Shown here in pieces: positions 26,191-36,481 of a stretch of 64,000 nucleotides of DNA. The position numbers were made by a program, and so were the translations under genes. The notes beneath the pieces are model-generated. The model had not been told where the DNA came from. It made no database searches and saw only the letters and a program-made list of their open reading frames with translations. Origin of the DNA: Zonotrichia leucophrys gambelii (Eukaryota > Chordata > Aves > Passeriformes > Passerellidae); NCBI RefSeq assembly GCF_028769735.1, contig NC_088171.1, forward strand, positions 66,853,216 to 66,917,215. The letters are read 5' to 3'. The stretch's first letter is position 1; the number at the start of each line of letters is the position of its first letter.

Positions 26191-27564
26191 CTGAAAAAAA
26201 TGTACCCTTTGATTGCATTCCCCTTCACAAATACACCTAACTTTCAGCTTTAGATCTTGAAATCCTTTCCTCATCTGAGAGTCCCATGGCCTGCTGTGGC
26301 TGTCGACATGCCACCACCATTCGAGCCACAGCCAAGTGCTGAGCATAAAATTGCCCTCTCTCCTTTGAGCCCCTGGTAGCTACATGTATGTGCAGCAGGT
26401 GAAATGGTGCTTCCCTGCTGCATGCAGCTGGACAGGACATTTAAAAATCACCTAATTATCTCAGTTTCTGAGCCTTGGGTGGCTGCTTACACTGCTCGTG
26501 CAACCTTCTGCACAGGAAATATTATCCAGATTTTAGGAAAACAGAAATTGTCCCACTTCTGACCTTTCTTAGTACCAGCTTTTCCCTAAAAGTGCTGAAT
26601 GTGTGAACTACGTATTGTGCAGGTGACCCTGAGGAAAAAAATCACATAGAAAATGCCTGTATTTTGCACCTGAGACTGACAGATGTATTGGTCTAAAACC
26701 ATCAAAAGACAACCTTAGGAGTACACACAGGGTTAGAACCTGAGATTCCACTGGTTTCACAATGACAGCGCGGGCCAAAACAATGGCAAGGTAATTTGTA
26801 TCTTGCTGGAAGCAATTACATCATTAGAAAGATTTTGTGACAAAAATTATTTAAACAGTGATGGAATTGGAAGGCGCACAGCAAAGGTGAGCGTCAATGC
26901 TGTGTGAAGTCACAGTATCAAGTCCCCAGTTGAAAAATATGTCAAAGGAAGGGGAGGGTGACACCCAGGGCTGGCTTCCTATGGCCCACTCAGAGTGCAT
27001 AGGTAACTGCCACTGGGGCTACGACTTCTCCTTTAATTTCTCCTTCTCATTGGGATTTATGGGAGCAGCCCAACAGGCCAGCATTCTGTGCAAGACAGCA
27101 CACCACAGTGACAGTGACTACAGCAGATCTCTGAATTTCATGTCTACTGCACTTTGCACGTAGTGCCTGGCACAGGAAAACACACTTGCAGATCACTTCA
27201 GTTAGACCACAACCAGATTTTTGGGGGAGGCAAAATCAGAGAAACACCAATCGGGAAAGTCAAGGTAACCATGGCTTGGAAAAATGAAACCCAAAACAAT
27301 AAACAAATAATCAGTAATTTAAAATTAGGAAAATACTCTTTAAAAAAGCAGAGCAGAGCTCAACTCAGATAATGCAAAAGACACAGATATCCACTTGCAG
27401 TTCTAGCAATTCTAGGAGGACAAGTAATACAGATTATAGGGAGTTAATTATCTGCATCATTCAAGAGGATAACTTCATTCTGAATTTGGAAACAGGTGTG
27501 TAAATACAGATATAAATAAAAATACAGTCATATCCTATATTTCAGGGCCCATCAAGGCAGGGAG
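26191..27564. other. Non-coding stretch, locally higher GC
   Basis: 26250-26440 and 26880-27170 are somewhat richer in G/C than the average here. Frames there (for example 26897-27163 plus) have no recognisable domain. A strong donor-like aaaggtgagc at 26887 follows a possible 28-bp micro-exon. Confidence 0.45.
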
Positions 27565-27670
27565 AACAGGGCTCTGAGCCCCTCCCTGGTCCAGTAGAAG
27601 GTCATGGCATGGGGGTATTGTAACTACGTTATCTTCCAATCCAAAACCTTCTGTAATTCTATGACTCTAA
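27565..27670 (+). mobile_element. CR1 LINE 3'-end fragment
   Basis: The text ggctctgagcccctccctgg, then tggcatgggggtattg, then cttccaatccaaaacc, then attctatgactcta, follows the CR1 3' untranslated end. In the family this runs as a gcaacctggtctagtgg-type block, a 'catggcaggggg' block, 'cccttccaaccc', and terminal ATTCTATG repeats. It is a short, diverged plus-strand remnant without coding sequence. Confidence 0.85.
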
Positions 27671-28166
27671 GATTTCTGGTTATCTGGGAAACTGAAATTC
27701 CCACTTCACTAGCTGCCTGTGCTAAAGACACAGAATCTGTGGGAAAAAAATACATAAAAATTTGGAAAATTGCTCGGAAACACAGAACTCTGCCTTTACT
27801 GCACAGACTGAACCCATACCAAAATAATCACAATTTACATATATCCATAAGGAACTTAAACAATTTCCCTGAAGTGCTGCTCAAATCTATCTCTGAATAA
27901 AAGAAAGAAACACCCACATTCTTCACTGTACAATTAAAGGTGTCAAAGGAATATCAGCTTACATCAGGTCTACAGAAGACAGTGAACTGAAGTGAACCCC
28001 ACATTAACAGGCCTTGTTTCCTTGTTACAAACCTTAATGCAAACTGTTGGTAATTAGATGTTAAGTAGATCTTTCAAGGCAGCAATTTAGAAAACACAAA
28101 GCCACAAGCATCAGTGATGGATATTGCATTTGAAGTCACATTTAAAGTGAAGATGGTAAAACTTAC
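27671..28166. other. Non-coding stretch
   Basis: No recognised repeat or gene. The frame through the CR1 tail (27604-27900) is chance. Confidence 0.5.
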
Positions 28167-28225
28167 ATTGTAACTGGTGAATCCTTTGATCTAGTGCTGC
28201 AGCGTTCAGTGTTACAGCATTTACT
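28167..28225 (-). CDS. Candidate coding exon 2 of an unidentified minus-strand gene
   Basis: A 59-bp minus-strand segment ends at a consensus donor (GTAAGT, complement of 28161-28166) and starts after TTATTAG. Read in phase 0 it gives SKCCNTERCSTRSKDSPVT and leaves two bases (AT). Entry phase 0 matches the exit of the exon at 31680-31766, and exit phase 2 matches the entry of 26129-26190. An alternative open frame with an acceptor further upstream reads through NAAALDQRIHQLQ but breaks the phase chain. The paired cysteines just after a membrane helix would suit a juxtamembrane, possibly palmitoylated, segment (inference). The acceptor is only moderate. Confidence 0.42.
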
Positions 28226-29840
28226 CTAATAATCTTGGAAATACACACTTTTCCTGTACTCTGATTTCAAATAGAAATAGTGGAAACATCGTATAGTAAA
28301 AGCCTCAAAAGACTTTTCCACAAAGCTAGAAAAAAATTCAGTGAGGTGCTGAATTTAATATGAACATTTTAATCAAAGTAATCTTAATTTAAAGAAACAA
28401 AATATGGGATAGCTCAGACAGGCTTATACAAGCTTATTGAAAATCTTGTATTTCTGCTAAAGCTAACATACTTTGTTCAGTCCCACTGATATTTGTATCT
28501 TCTAGATTAAAAAATAAGCTTTAGTTTCTTCATTTTCCTGACAGAAATCTCAGTTTTCATGGTCTGACATCATTAAAGATTACCACTCCCTCCAAAGAAT
28601 TATTAAAACCACATTGTTTAGACCCTTATTGCTGGTTGCCATGAAAAAGTTTTTTAAATAAAGTTCTTTATCAACTGACCTTAGTGAAAACCGCCATGAC
28701 TGGTCATAGGCTACCCAATCATTCCAGATTTCTTGTCGCAGTAAGAAATTAAACTCACCTGTGCAGTAGGCATCCAGTTAGAGTAAATGAGAGTGGATCA
28801 TACATATAGTAAAAGAGTGAGCAGCTCAGACATATTTATTGTTTGAATTTCACAAAATTTAGCAAAGCTTTAAAGTGGGACCTCATTGAAACCACGCAGA
28901 CAGGCACTTGCAAGGGAAGAAGACTCAAAAGTAAGACACAGGATGTTGCAGGCAGTAAATAGACAAAAAAACTCTAATAAAAAGCAAGACAGAATTAGAA
29001 GTGGTATGTGGTAATAATGAGTTCCATATAGTCTCAAAATGGAATGGAATAAGTATTAGAAAAATGCTAATGAAGTCCTTTGAAAGCTTAAAGACAAACC
29101 AGAGACTGAGGATCAGATACAGCTGAATAAAAATAGATGTGGATGGTGCAGAGCTGTATATTTGAGCTCACTGTTCAAGGAGTCTCTTATACAGATAGTG
29201 GCCATCTAGTCATGAAATAGCAGCACAATTACAGAAAACACATCTTGCCATGGTTCTTACTATAATTTATTTTCCTTTTACAATATGGTAGAAGTGCCAG
29301 CATACTGTGTGTACCCAAAAGTTGCTTTCATACCTTCATTTATCTGCTTGAAGATGTGCTAAACATCATCCACACCGAAAAAAATCTAAGACCAGAAGCT
29401 GACATTATTCAACCTTTTCTGGAAACTTCTAACTCAGACTTCCTTCTCCCAGAAGAAATGTATTGGTCAGGCATAAGTAGTCAGCATCATTGTGTTTGTT
29501 TCTTTATTTGATTTAAATGCATGGGTTTTTTCTATATGAAGCTTCTGTGAGTTCTAGCTAAAAACTAAATTACATCCCTTAAAATATATTATTGGCATCT
29601 AATTTGTGCTCATGAATTAAATTCCTACAGGTAGTTTTCCTTATAAAGGAACATTATAGAAATAGAAGAAAATGTTAAAGGTGTGCCATGGCATATTTTA
29701 TATGATTTCCTGTGATAAGCAGCAGAAACCCTCTATACTTGAATTATGTTCCACAGGCCATGTTCATCAGTGAAAACAGCAATCCTAATTTGACTGCTGT
29801 CTAAACCAAAGTGGAATTGTCATAGAACAATTCAGAGCAT
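28226..29840. other. Non-coding stretch
   Basis: AT-rich DNA with no recognised gene or repeat. Confidence 0.5.
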
Positions 29841-29873
29841 TTATTATTAATAATAACATTATTATTATTATTA
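29841..29873. repeat. ATT trinucleotide microsatellite
   Basis: Interrupted (TTA)n/(TAA)n array, about 33 bp, at the edge of a chance minus-strand frame. Confidence 0.9.
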
Positions 29874-31679
29874 GGCATTTACTGACAGAAAAATACACTC
29901 CCCAGTTCACTCTCTCTGTAGTTATTGTTGTTTGGCTAGTAGCCACCACCAAGTGTGGTGAGAGTAGGAACAGCTCCAGCACATTTGGGCATTCTACTTT
30001 ACTCTTTTTGATGACACACCTTGATATTGCTTTGCCTCATAAACACGTACCACTGGGTGTAATTCTGAAAGCCCCAAATCTCAGAACACTGAATGAACTT
30101 TTCTCAGTTTTAAACCAGACTCATGAAGTTAGAGGATATGGTCTGACGCATGAATTCAGCAGGGGCAGCACCAGCAGGGGCATTGCGCTGCAGTAGATGC
30201 TACAGGTCAAGGCAGCCCTGCATAACTAAAAGCAGAAGTTTCCATTAAAATTTTTTAGGATCCCAGTAAAATTTTCCTAAAACATTCTTGTAGTTGAGAC
30301 AGTACAGTTCGATCTTGATGAGTGCCATTTTAGCTTGTCTTCTTCCATGCATTCACTTATGATTTATATGCTTTGCCTCTGCAATGAATTATGGGGCCCA
30401 GTCCAGGAGGAACAGGGTTGTACTCAATGGAATGCCAGAGTTCTAACATACACTTGAGATGAGAAGCAAGTCTCTAAGGCACAGAACACACCAGGTCCTG
30501 AATCACACTAACCTTAAGCACAGCCTGTTGCTCTCCATTTTTATTGTACCTCCCCACCACAGCAAAAGCAGTCATAATGTGAGAGAGCTTCTACAAAATG
30601 AAATAAACTCAGGAGAAGGTACAATTCTACATGCTGAGGTATTATTCTAAGCTTTCTTCAGCCAGCCTCATAAATCATAGGATAAAATCCTTCTTTTTCA
30701 TGAATATTCAGTTCACAGCCTTTTACAGAAAATCATTGAGAGCCGTCCTGATGGAGGGTGACATCTTGATCTCACATTGACACATTACATTGCTTCCCAT
30801 CTTCTCAAATCATAAATGAAAAGAGTGACTGCATTCCACAGTCTCTGAATTCTTTCAAGACAGCTCAGCAATCTACGACTGAAAGGTAGGATAAATTATT
30901 ACAGGAGACTTCTCAGCATGGCTGTTCTAAATCAAATGCTGTCAAATAATTTTTAACTTTCTTTGATCTGCACTCAATCTCTGTGTTCTTTGCTGACCTA
31001 TAGCACAGACTCTCCTTGACTTCCATTCCTCTCCTTTTCAGTGTCTCTGCTCATAAACTTTTATTTTCCCTTTTTTATCATGTACCTGTAGAAATATATA
31101 TAAAAAAGACCCTAGATCCAATGGCTTAGTGACTTTTATTTTATAGTTGCTTGAAAAAAAAAAAAACACCAGCCTAGTAAGTATGGTAGGAATCTAAAAA
31201 GAAATGAGAAAAAGACAGGAAGTTAAATAATCTTGCAAGAAGGAAAAATATGATGTTTTGGGCTGAGAAAGTATTCTCCCTAAGGTGTTTTATGGTTATA
31301 GGAGGCACATCACACAAACTCTGTGTCTGCTGGCTCCTACAATATATTTTATAGGAGTAATGACTATAACTTAAAAAGCTGGACAGAGAAGAAACTTGGG
31401 CAGGAAGGAAAATAAATTTAAAAAAGGAATAGGAATATTAATGAAGAGAAGTAAATGAGAGCAAAACCATAGAGACACAGAGTAGGACAAAATGAAAAGG
31501 AAACAACATGGCTCGAGAAATAGCATAGTAAAATTAAACAGATGAATCCACAGTAAATGCTGACATCATTGATGGTGGTTGCTACTGAAATGGTGCCTGG
31601 AGACTGCAGTGCAGGGTCTCGTTGCATTACACACTGCATTGCATTGTATGAACAAACTCCAGACACAAAAGGCACTCAC
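29874..31679. other. Non-coding stretch
   Basis: No recognised repeat. An A run lies near 31147-31159. Frames on either strand up to 103 codons near 31557-31868 overlap the exon candidate at 31680-31766 and are its shadows. Confidence 0.5.
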
Positions 31680-31766
31680 CTGTCTTGCCAGGGTGTAATA
31701 GATGAAGATGTGCACAGCGATAAAGAGAGAGGACACAAGGTAACAGTAGGCCAAGGCACCATGAGT
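31680..31766 (-). CDS. Candidate coding exon 1 (membrane helix) of an unidentified minus-strand gene
   Basis: An 87-bp minus-strand segment, exactly 29 codons, phase 0 at both ends. The donor is near perfect (CAG then GTGAGTGCC, complement of 31671-31679) and the acceptor is ACATTTCAG. The frame contains a strongly hydrophobic helix, ALAYCYLVSSLFIAVHIF, followed by the polar end YYTLARQ, as in a transmembrane segment entering the cytoplasm. Third codon positions are roughly two-thirds G/C in a region that is mostly A/T, the clearest coding signature in the window. Phase 0 exit matches 28167-28225. The upstream exon was not found. It resembles a multi-pass membrane protein exon, but I cannot name the family. 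Confidence 0.62.
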
Positions 31767-32139
31767 CTGAAATGTCACACTCTTCTGCTTACTTTGAGGA
31801 GAAATATGGAGCCTAGTTCATATGACCTGAACAGAACTACTATTCAGCTTTGCACTCTTTATACCTGAGCACTTTCAAACAAAGTCCAAGATCTGGAGAA
31901 AACAAATGTATTTCATTCCCTTACTGGCTCTTAAACACCTCTTTTGCAACACCTGGGTTTTCAAGTGCTTCCTCTGTGGTAGCAGAGCACAGTAACTGAT
32001 ATGCAGTGATTCTTGATTTACTGAAGATGTGACAATTTATTGGTTTGGGACATTGCCCATGCACCAATCCTCAGAAAGCGCAATGCAAAACACCAGAATT
32101 GGTTCTCTGTTTTGCACTACAGCAGGTAGAAGATACAAA
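31767..32139. other. Non-coding stretch
   Basis: Nothing recognisable. It would be intron if the minus-strand exon is real. Confidence 0.45.
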
Positions 32140-32535
32140 CAAGAATTTGTCCAACCTCTTTAAAAGTCTCCACTGGCAAAGACTGCATAACCTGTCATTC
32201 CAGGGATTAGCTTAGTTACAGCTAGAAGTCCTTCCTAATGTCAGTCATTTTTGTTGATAAATGAACAAACTGTTTCCTGTCATGACTTTGCTGGACCTGG
32301 AGATGAGTCCTTGATACATAAGAAAACTGCTTTCTGTCTCTGCAAATTTCTTTTTATGGAAAGCAAGAGAAACACCATTTTAAAAAGGTTTTACTTGGTG
32401 AGTTCTACACCATGATCCTTTTATTTTGTGCTCTACCTGTTAGCCTTCTTTTGAACACTCCACAGCCTGTCCATATTTATTCCTAAAATGTAATTCCCAG
32501 AACTTAGACAAAGCTATTCCAATTGAACAGCAAAG
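32140..32535 (-). mobile_element. Ancient CR1 LINE fragment, minus strand
   Basis: Blocks in order match the reverse complement of old CR1 copies. They include ccactggcaaagactgcata, agaagtccttcctaatgtca, gcctgtccatatttattcct and aatgtaattcccagaactta. The corresponding family blocks are the 'tggcagagattccacc', 'cttcctaatgt', 'tccaatttgtccacat' and 'gtgcccagaactggacaca' regions of the ORF2 end in antisense. It is highly diverged with no open frame left. Boundaries are approximate. Confidence 0.75.
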
Positions 32536-33654
32536 ATGAAACAGGTATCAGACCTTATATTCAGTCATATTAAAGTGTCTTATAGAAGTTCAGGCTTGAT
32601 ACCAAACACAGATATGAACTATCCTAATTAAATTCTGTTTAAATGCCAACTCAACTACAGAGCTTCCTCAACAACACCTCACCCTGCTATTGAAATCATG
32701 TTCCAAACTCTCATTCCTCACTGCTCTTAATACCAATTTATGGTGAAGTTACAGGGAATTTGCAGGACAGACAGAGATGGCAAGTCTAATTCCTTTTTAA
32801 CAAACAATCATATATGAGAGCCATGAAGAAGGGGGAATAGCTGCTATTTTACATTAAAGAGGGTGGCTGGATGCAGATACACCCTAATAGTTTGATTGAA
32901 AAGTTACTAAAAAGGACAGAATTTGGCAGTTGGGTTGTTTTCAATGGCCAAGTGCATAACAGAGTCTCAAAGAGACCTGGATTACATCAGCTATGAGCAC
33001 ATACTGTGAACTGTACCTCTAAGAACTGCTCAGACCCTTTTGTTGTATGAACAAGCATCCTGAGACTCCAGTCAGCAAAGAACACAGAAATCTGTAGGAA
33101 GGGTTTTCATAGTCCAGACTTACTTCCTTTCACAGTTTTCATTCCTTGCCCCAGGAAAGTTACAGCTACTGTTAAAGCAATGAAGACACCATTGTTCAGC
33201 TTTGCACTGTTTAAACCTGTGCAGCTACTGGAGTTCATACTTTGTTTTCCATATTTCTCCTCTTATGCATTCAAATTCAAATTGACAAATGCCTTTGTAT
33301 ATAATTTTAAACCCTCCCCATCTCTAATGCATCAGTATCTTGTTACATTGCCTTTGATTTCATTGTTTGCAATGCTAGTATCAGCAGCATGGAATTGCCA
33401 AGGCACTAAGCAGCCCAATTTTTCTTTAATTTCTCAGAAAATTGACAGCTTTATGAACTGTCTCTTTACCTATGCCCCATAAACATGTCAGGCTGTGGAA
33501 AACCATTCTAATTAAATCCCGAGGGATTGCAATGGAAGATTATAGCTTCTTGGCAGGTTATTAAAAAACAGTTGTTCATATATACACAAATATCTGTACT
33601 GGAAGCTAGCATTTGACAGAACAGCCAAGGAATTAACCCCACTGGCAACTCCAA
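32536..33654. other. Non-coding stretch
   Basis: No recognised repeat. The 100-codon plus frame at 33180-33482 has no domain features. A 46-bp minus-strand splice-bounded piece near 33128-33173 has incompatible phase. Confidence 0.45.
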
Positions 33655-33815
33655 ATAACACTCACCAAAAAAGCCCAAAACAACAACAAAAACAAGAACC
33701 ACCACCAAAAAAAGCAACAAACCACCAAAAACTAAAACCAACAATAAGCCATAAGCCATCAGCAAAAGAACCCAAGCAACCAAAAAAGCCAAGGAAAAAC
33801 AAGCAAATTTTTAAA
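33655..33815. repeat. A/C-rich low-complexity tract
   Basis: CAA/CCA/AAAAC-type repeats over about 160 bp. The complementary strand gives a Val/Leu/Gly-rich chance frame (33508-33792) that is not a protein. Confidence 0.85.
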
Positions 33816-35784
33816 AATGGGAGTGGGCAGGGACAAATGAGGGAGGTTTCCTTGTACTTGATTCCTTTCCAAAAGCTGCAAATTCACACTGTCATCTGGA
33901 ATCATCACCTTTTATCCTTGGTTATGAGCACCTGATAAAAAAGAAAGCAGAAAAATTCCTGTAGGGTCCATAGAAATGGCCTTGCTAGCTGCATAGCCTT
34001 GTAGTAAGTATATTAGAGTAGATGGATAACGTGAAATATTTGATTCAGCATAATACTCCTTCTGTCCGCTCTGAACATCCCAGGGAACACATCAGAACTT
34101 CTGATGGGAAAATGTTTATTAGAGGTCAGCATGCGTCCTTCCCAACAACCTCCTCAAAAAACCTTGCCTTTGAGAGAGGCATTTGTTGCCCTGCTCTTGC
34201 ACCTGAAGAAAGTTGTCCAGCCTCTCATCTCAGCAACAGATATTCAGGACTTAGATACTGAGGAATTCCTGGAAGACTATAGAGCGATTTGATTTTGTCA
34301 CCTGTGCCTGACTTTTCACAAATGATCAGTTTGCATTGTGAAGGCAACTTCCAAAATGCTGTTTTGTTGAGGGCCTCTTGAGCTGCAGTCACAACAGGCA
34401 ACTTTCATCTCTCCTCTAGGGCTTGCCATCCTCAGGGAGAACAGCCTTGTTACCAGAGAGGAGGAGAGGAAAGGGAACAAATTAAATGCTATTGCACCAA
34501 ATGTTCTTGCTATGAAGAAACAGGTACAGCATCACTGAGCCAGCTGTGTAAAGGGTTTTGCAAATATCTGGACTTCTGAGGAGCTATAGATGATTTTAGT
34601 ATTTATTTTTCTGAAAATGTTCTGGTGTCACCAAATATAATCTGCCATGCAAATGTTTAGTACATCACTACTTAGATTTGCTGGTGTTCCACATTTAAGA
34701 GAATAGAATTTCAATCAACATAAAGCATGGGAAACATCCAAGACTTAAAATCTTAAAAGACTGATGCACAAAGATGCACTGATTTCATGGTCTGAGATGA
34801 CAGAGAATCACACTTACAGGACTTCAAGTTTTTATCTGAAGAAAACTACATTAGTTGCACTTTACATAAATGGAGCTTTAAAAAAATACCTGCTACTCTG
34901 GCAATACGTGTGTGAAACACCACGAAAGCTCTGTATCAAACTGAAAACAAGATTAATAAAGAACAAACACAGAGGTACCTGACTATAGCACCAGACTGAC
35001 TCAAGTCCACAACTTCAGAATTAAATATATCTAGTGTCATCTCTTGTGTGCACTGATAAACTGAAAATGATGCTCTAGCATTGGTTACCCAAAAATCCCA
35101 TTCCTACCAAGGAGAGTGAGGAATCAACTAAAGATAAGAATTAAATGGTATATTTTAGAAGTACATTGGACCTGACAGACGATTTCCCCCCTGCCAATTC
35201 CTTGATTTATTTGGTCATATAAAATACATAAGATATACCACACCTTGTCTATTACTTGGCTAGGAAATGATTAGGTGGTTTTAAAAAATACACTAAACCT
35301 TTTCCAATGTTCACACAGTGCATTAAAGGTCTGAGATGACTACTGGCTACCTTCCTGCCTTATGTGCCATTAGTTCTGCTTCTAGAAGGGAATACATTAA
35401 TGGATAATGACAAGTAGAATAAACATTGGAATTTGAACCCTGATAAGGTATTTTCTTTTTGGATAGGGGAATTTATATTCTAAATCACTTAACAGCTTTC
35501 AACAAAGTGCCAATCTTGGTCTGATTTAAAAAGAGGATTACTTTCTTACTCTTACCGGAAAAATATTACAGATCATATTTTTGGCTGTGAGCAAGGACAC
35601 TTTCAATGTGATAGGGACATGTTCCTCCACAAATTAATACATTTAATTTTGAAAGTTATTCTGTCAGCCTACAGGTTTTATTCATGGTTTGGTTTGTGCC
35701 ATTCTCAGAAACTTCCATATTAAAAATGCACTAATCAAACTATTTGAAGAGAGAAAAACCAAGACAGAAACCATGCTTCTTCTT
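33816..35784. other. Non-coding stretch, one protein-like frame
   Basis: Mostly featureless. The plus frame 34104-34292 ends in a helix-like stretch (LREAFVALLLHLKKVVQPL, then DLDTEEFLEDY) but has no splice sites or known domain. It could be a pseudogene scrap or chance. Confidence 0.4.
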
Positions 35785-35850
35785 CATTAAAAAAAAACCA
35801 AAAAAAACAAACAAAAAACCCACAAACAAACAACAACAAAAAAACCAACC
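35785..35850. repeat. A/C-rich (CAAA)-type tract
   Basis: Runs of aaac and aaacc units over about 65 bp, similar to tracts at 33655 and 44885. Confidence 0.85.
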
Positions 35851-36460
35851 TAATTTAGCTTTCTACTGACACAAGTCCATTTTATTCAAGATCAAATGAA
35901 GTTTGTAAATGTTCAGATAAATCGTTTAATTTTTAGGCTACTCACACTTAAGTGGTAAAAGTCTATTGCGACAGCAAAACTGTGGAAACCTATAGCTGAA
36001 GAAAAAAACTGGGAGGTGGGCAGGTGCTAGAAAAGGATCATGGGTACATTAAGTCCCATAGTAAGGAATTCACAGATGAAAACTCAAGGGAGGAAGTACC
36101 ACTTAGAAAGGTAAGTTCTCACCCCTCCCTACCTGAAACAATGCCAGGATTACACACCTGAACCTCCTTTATCCTCATATAGCATCTCAGGTCTTTTTTC
36201 CTTTGAACAAATCAGCCACTGATTCACGGCATAGAATATGATTTTACTTGGAAGGCACCTAATTTATATCTTCACATACTATCACAAAAGAAGATTGCAG
36301 TCTTCTGAGAAAAATAATGGGAAACAGTACAACAAAAATATCCAGTATTACCTAATTTCTTATTTTATACTTGCAAATTCAAAAGGGGTGGAATATTTGA
36401 ATTTGGAGTCACTGCACATAACAACTAACAAATAAGGCACTGACTGTATCTACTGCATGG
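35851..36460. other. Non-coding stretch
   Basis: A strong donor-like sequence (agaaaggtaagt at 36104-36115) has no convincing acceptor. Otherwise nothing is seen. Confidence 0.45.
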
Positions 36461-36481
36461 CCCCTTCTTTTTCAGGTGAGA
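36461..36481 (+). promoter_or_regulatory. Recursive-splice-type site (acceptor fused to donor)
   Basis: A polypyrimidine tract ending in CAG (ccccttctttttcag, to 36475) is followed immediately by gtgaga, so an AG acceptor and a GT donor share one junction. This is the known form of zero-length recursive splice sites in long vertebrate introns. It lies on the plus strand between the plus exon-like segments at 2103 and 43257/44233, which would fit a long plus-strand intron. One short motif can arise by chance. Confidence 0.35.

Noticed and set aside
29841..29873. CRISPR-like or phage-type repeat array
   Set aside because: It is a plain trinucleotide microsatellite. No spaced direct repeats are present anywhere in the window.
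33508..33792. 94-codon minus-strand frame rich in Val, Leu and Gly
   Set aside because: It is the complement of an A/C-rich low-complexity tract. The hydrophobic look is a product of GTT/TTG repeats.
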